Assembly (NCBI GenBank): GCA_964416315.1
Contig: CAYQDR010000054.1
Coordinates: 1 to 28,726 of the forward strand
From: CAYQDR01 sp964416315
GTDB taxonomy: Bacteria > Methylomirabilota > Methylomirabilia > Rokubacteriales > DASRDR01
DNA: 28,726 nucleotides
Reading direction: 5' to 3'
Each line of letters begins with the position of its first letter. The stretch's first letter is position 1. The notes under the pieces are model-generated. The model was not told the origin of the DNA, ran no database searches, and saw only the letters and a program-made list of their open reading frames with translations. The position numbers and the translations under genes are program-made. Below are positions 24,997 through 28,726 of the stretch, piece by piece.

Positions 24997-26774
24997 GTCT
25001 TCCTCTCGCTGCTATGGCCTCGAGTTCTTTGCGGAATTCCCTGTCTCCTGTCGCCTCGACGATCCGTTGGCCGATCTCAAGGAACCCGCCCGGCGCATCT
25101 GCGCCGAACTTCCCCACGCCGTCGAGCAGAACCACTCTGGCCTCGTCGAAGCTCCCGGCATCCACGAGGAGTGTGGCCAGATTGCCGACGTCGGCCGCCT
25201 CCGCCAGGCCCTCCTTGGCCAGCGACCGATAAAGCTCGGTCGCGGCTGCCCTGTCCGCCGCCTCCTCGGACTGCGCAAGCCCGAGCGCCAGCATCCGTCT
25301 CGCCTGGATGGCCACTGTCCGGTCAGGCGACTCCAGATGCCGTGCCGCCTGTTCGCGCAGCAGGTCCCAGTCGTGCGCGGCGGCAAGCTCGGCCAGCAGG
25401 GCTCCGGTGTGCGAAAAGCCCTTCTGCGGCTCGGCCTCCGCCAGCATCCGAGCGTCCTTCTCCTGATCCGCCAGGCGTGCTTTGAGCTCAGGCCACGACC
25501 CGCCGATCTCCTGCAGGATCGCCCCGTACTGAGCGACCGGTTCTCCGTACCGGGCGACGAGGTCAGCGAGCGGCATCCGTCCATAGAACACCCGAACCAC
25601 GTTCCTGAACGCCTTGAAGGCTATTGTCCTCCTCCTCAATTCGCCATCTGCCTGAGTCTGCAAGACCGCGAACGACCCGAAGGTGTAGCCGTTCTGGGCA
25701 GGGATGGGAATTTCCGACTTCGCGTCAAGCAGCAAAGCAGCAAGATAATGCGCACACGGCGAGAGCGATGGCCGGTATGCCGTCAGCGTCAGCGCGAGTT
25801 CGCGAACTCCGCACGTGCCGGCAGGCGCGATGTTGATCGGATACTCTTCCGACGCCGAGAAGGAAAACGCGCCGCTGCGGGGATTATACTGGATTGCTTT
25901 TATCGTTCGTTTCGCCCTCAGCAGGTCGAGGATCACGATCGAGTAGCTGTTGTGGGACTGGCGCGTCTCGAACGAAGCGCCGGCGGCGATGGTCAGGCAG
26001 TCCGGTCCGGCGTGGCCGACATGCCGCGTCTCCGGTTCGTGGAGGTGGCCGCAATGAAAGAAGTGGCAGGCATCCTCGATGCGACTCTGGACGGGCCCAC
26101 GGTCGAATTCCTGGAGCAGACGAAAGGGGTGATGGGCCATTTGCGATGACGACATGGGGATCGAGTTTCGTGGCCAGAGTCAGCGCATCGATCGTCTGAC
26201 GCTCGCCCAAGAGCAGCTTGCCGTGGTCTGAAAACCCGCCCTCCGCAAGCCAGGCCGAGTTCAGGCCGACGATCGCGAGCCGAACATCGTCAATTACGAC
26301 GCACGAGACGTAGCCGAGCCCCTCGGGCGTCCAGGTTCTGTCCTGACCGCGAAAATATGATTCCAGAAAGCTGCGGTAGTTCTCCTGCCGCTTCAGCAGC
26401 GCTTCAAGATCCTCTCCCGGTGTCAGAAACGAGTCGACGTGACTCGTGCTCTGCAGCACATGGCGGGCGCCCCGAAAGCACATCGTCTGCCGGTCCCGGT
26501 CAACGTCGTGGTTTCCGGGGACGCAGAAGATCCGGCCCTTCGGCACGCCGGACGCCGTGCTGAGGGCATCGAAGAATTCACCCGCGAGCCTGTATTCATC
26601 CGCCTTGCCTGAAAACGCAAGATCGCCGGTCGCGAGGATGAAGTCCGCCCACGTTCCCTCACTGCGCTGACCGGCGATCTCGTCGCACATGGCTCTCAGC
26701 ACCACGTCGTGCGACCATGCCTCGCTGACCTGCATGTGGATGTCGGAAATGTGAAGCCAGCAGATCGGGCGCAC
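24989..26774 (-). CDS. Calcineurin-like phosphoesterase with helical-repeat C-terminus (frameshifted)
   Basis: About 595 codons in two frames joined at 26140-26142, where one extra A in AAA separates PHVVIA from MAHHPFRLLQEF. When repaired, all five metallophosphoesterase motifs are present in order: WLHISDIHM, ILATGDLAFSG, CVPGNHDVD, MAHHP and FHCGHLHE. The enzyme should bind two metal ions and cut phosphodiester or phosphomonoester bonds; the target may be nucleic acid, a nucleotide signal or protein. A beta-rich middle region follows, then from about residue 430 a TPR-like array (ALLAELAAAHDWDLLREQAARHLES; ATELYRSLAKEGLAEAADVGNLATLLVDAGSFDEARVVLL). The GTG start lies 2 nt after the stop of the DUF1998 gene, and the end overlaps the HSP90-like gene. 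Confidence 0.8.
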
Positions 26775-26776
26775 CG

Positions 26777-28726
26777 CTAGCCTCTTGATCGCCCAACGCG
26801 ATGTCTGTAGACGTCGGCGATCTCACGAGCGCAGTCATCAGCCTTCTTGAGAATCGTCCTGCCCCAGTAGGTCAGCACGATCCACTCGCCACTCTCTTTC
26901 GACTGCAGCCAATTGCGCTTCTTTGCGTCCAGTTCCAGCGTCTCGGGGTTGCCGTGGAAGGCGAACCCGTCGCAGAAGACGGCGATGCGAGCATCGGGAT
27001 AGGCGAAGTCGGGAACCGTGACGAGGCGGTCACCATGACGAATCTCGTGTTGCGGCACCGGTGCCGGCAGATCGGGGACAGCGCGGAGCGCATCCAGGAG
27101 GCGCGCTTCGATCGGCGATGCCGGGCCAGGGGCTCCGGGAAGGTGGCCGGCCGCCTCCAGCTCGCTCCGCCGCTCCGCGACCGCGTCAGACGCCGCGCGC
27201 ATCGCCGCGCCGGTCGCCTCCGCGCGGGGCGAAACCGGCTCCAGGGCCGACAGCGTGAACAGCATGTCACGGACGCGCTCCTTGTCGAAGAACGCGTGCC
27301 ACTGCTGGTTCCGGTAGTGCTTGAGGCAGAGGTAGCACGCCTTGGCGCAGTAGTGTCCGTAGAGTCGCTCCCGGGCGGCACGGGCGACCTCGGGGAGCCG
27401 GGCGGCCAATTGCTCGAGATAGCCGGCGCCGCCGGGCACGGTCTCATAGAGCACGATCTCGCCGGCGCGCTCGTCGTCCAGCGACCGCCGCGGGAAGGCG
27501 GCGATCTCGAACGGCTCCAGCTCCAGGAGCGCGCCTGCGCCGACGACCAGCGCCTCGGCGAGCGTGACGAGCGTCGGTGAAACGGACCGTCGTCCAATTG
27601 TCAGCGTGTCACCCGGGCTGGGGGCCGCGAGCACCAAGCAGTCACTCTGGGACTCGTACCCCAGCACGAGCTGTGCGGGCTCCCCCGGACAGAAGCGACG
27701 GTGCCGCTCCCGCCAGGACCGCAACGAAGTAGCGTGCGCAGGATTCGACGGATCGTAGGGCTGGTGCCGGCCACAGTCCGGGCAGAGCCAGAACCGCATC
27801 CCCTCGCCGGTCTTCGAGTCGCTGCGGCCCCAGTTCGTCACGAGCATCCGCGCCAGCCGGCGATACTCGACCGGCACGAACGGGTACGGGAAGAGCTGCA
27901 CGGTGTCGCCACCGTCGGAGAGCAGGCTCTCACGCCTGACGTGGTACTGCCGCTGGCGCGACTCTTCGTCCGAACCGATCCTGAGCGCCTCCTCCGCCTC
28001 GAACGCCTCGACGAAGACACAGTCGACAGCCGCCGGCAAGGCGTCGCCGCAACGCGCGCAGGCATTCCGCGTCGCCTCGACGACGTCGTCGCACCGCCCG
28101 CAGAACTGGAACGAGCGAAGGCGACCGGACGTCTCGGCGTCAGTCCGCCCGGGCCGGCCTCCCGCAGCGCCCGGGCCGCCAGGGAAGAGCACCCGGATCG
28201 AGAGCAGCTTGTGGCCGTTGGCGTACACGAAGTTGCCTGGTGCGAACTCCTCGATGGCGATCGCCGCTGGACGGTAAAGCGTGGGGGTGTCCACGACTCC
28301 CGGGTCGAGGGTGAACGTATCGACGGGAAACTGGTACGCCGGTAAAAGGTCCTGGGTGGCGAGGTAATTGAGAACGTACGCGCCCTCGGGATCCTGCGTG
28401 ATCTCCCAGTACGCGCGCTTGCGCGCTTGCGCCTTCTTCTCGTCCTGCCGCGGCGAGCCGACCTGTGAGTACTCGCGGAACTCGCGATCGAGCTGGTGGA
28501 CCCGCTGCCACCAACCCTCGATCACCCTTGTCATGTCCGGCTCGAACGCGTCCACCAGGGTCTCGCACGCCGGGGCCGCCCAGCCGACCGTGCGGCCGGC
28601 GGCGCGGTCGTCGGCGAAGATCCGCTCGAGCGCGGCAGTGAGATCCGTTCGGTTCGCCTTCACCTCGTTGAAGAGCGGCTCGAGTCGCTCGGGAGTCCAG
28701 CGGGTCGGAGTGCGAACGTCGTCCAG
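26777..28726 (-). CDS. DUF1998-type zinc protein with C-terminal Vsr/DUF559-like nuclease domain (5' end outside window)
   Basis: The frame stays open to the right edge: 21 more sense codons (LDDVRTPTRWTPERLEPLFN) precede the GTG at 28663, so that GTG is probably not the start. Numbering from it: zinc pairs C188/C191 and C202/C205, CPDC 294-297, and the DUF1998 core GGAGYLEQL (411-419) with C439, C443, C446 and LKHYRNQQWHAFFD. A domain at about 515-620 resembles DUF559/Vsr PD-(D/E)xK nucleases: SPIEARLL, VTVPDFAYPDARIAVFCDGFAFHG and WIVLTYWGRTIL. DUF1998 usually forms the end of large DEAD-box helicases such as DruE or stands alone as DrmB in DISARM. No helicase motifs are in the visible part. 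Likely nucleic-acid-acting first or second gene of a defence-like operon. Confidence 0.82.
   Translation of the reverse strand: MDDVRTPTRWTPERLEPLFNEVKANRTDLTAALERIFADDRAAGRTVGWAAPACETLVDAFEPDMTRVIEGWWQRVHQLDREFREYSQVGSPRQDEKKAQARKRAYWEITQDPEGAYVLNYLATQDLLPAYQFPVDTFTLDPGVVDTPTLYRPAAIAIEEFAPGNFVYANGHKLLSIRVLFPGGPGAAGGRPGRTDAETSGRLRSFQFCGRCDDVVEATRNACARCGDALPAAVDCVFVEAFEAEEALRIGSDEESRQRQYHVRRESLLSDGGDTVQLFPYPFVPVEYRRLARMLVTNWGRSDSKTGEGMRFWLCPDCGRHQPYDPSNPAHATSLRSWRERHRRFCPGEPAQLVLGYESQSDCLVLAAPSPGDTLTIGRRSVSPTLVTLAEALVVGAGALLELEPFEIAAFPRRSLDDERAGEIVLYETVPGGAGYLEQLAARLPEVARAARERLYGHYCAKACYLCLKHYRNQQWHAFFDKERVRDMLFTLSALEPVSPRAEATGAAMRAASDAVAERRSELEAAGHLPGAPGPASPIEARLLDALRAVPDLPAPVPQHEIRHGDRLVTVPDFAYPDARIAVFCDGFAFHGNPETLELDAKKRNWLQSKESGEWIVLTYWGRTILKKADDCAREIADVYRHRVGRSRG

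Noticed and set aside
28601..28663. GTG at 28663 as the true start of the DUF1998 protein
   Set aside because: The frame stays open with plausible residues to the window edge and there is no ribosome site before the GTG, so the gene is treated as partial.

Overview
This window is very GC-rich, with dense genes on both strands and few spacers. It reads like a soil or subsurface bacterial chromosome. The gene mix (many ABC importers, MOSC, EamA, YceI and TRL-like lipoprotein genes) recalls Candidatus Rokubacteria or Methylomirabilota-type genomes, but that is an impression from gene content, not a phylogenetic result. No rRNA, tRNA or CRISPR array was seen.

Layout, left to right. (1) 1-1070: a less GC-rich MOSC gene between two attC-like sites whose core boxes pair as expected for an integron gene cassette. 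(2) 1388-6331 (minus strand): a coupled operon of an unknown 163-aa protein, a 947-aa metallo-beta-lactamase-fold protein with two cyclic-nucleotide-binding domains, and an oligopeptide-type binding protein without permeases. (3) 6368-12186: ordinary genes (DinB-like, EamA exporter, REC/HD-GYP regulator, membrane coiled-coil protein, YacP-like NYN nuclease) mixed with three decayed genes: a TRL-like lipoprotein fusion, a HAD hydrolase with an internal deletion, and a YceI remnant. (4) 12240-17650 (minus strand): a complete spermidine/putrescine-type ABC importer (binding protein, ATPase, two permeases) followed by a FAD amine or amino-acid oxidase, preceded across a 15-bp hairpin by an aldo/keto reductase. 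This looks like an uptake-plus-oxidation unit for an amine or amino-acid compound. (5) 18920-22571: an M24 hydrolase lacking the usual metal ligands, a small-protein/nucleotidyltransferase pair resembling a toxin-antitoxin module, and an AbgB-like M20 amidohydrolase.

(6) 22734-28726 (minus strand): a compositionally different, tightly overlapping operon that runs off the right edge. Its order is a DUF1998-type zinc protein with a C-terminal Vsr/DUF559-like nuclease domain (5' end missing), a calcineurin-like phosphoesterase with a helical-repeat tail, and an HSP90/GHKL-type ATPase protein. This trio is the best candidate for an uncharacterised, possibly anti-phage, system. The second and third genes each carry one apparent frameshift, which may be sequencing error or real decay. 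The functions proposed for this operon are inferences from domain content and gene coupling.
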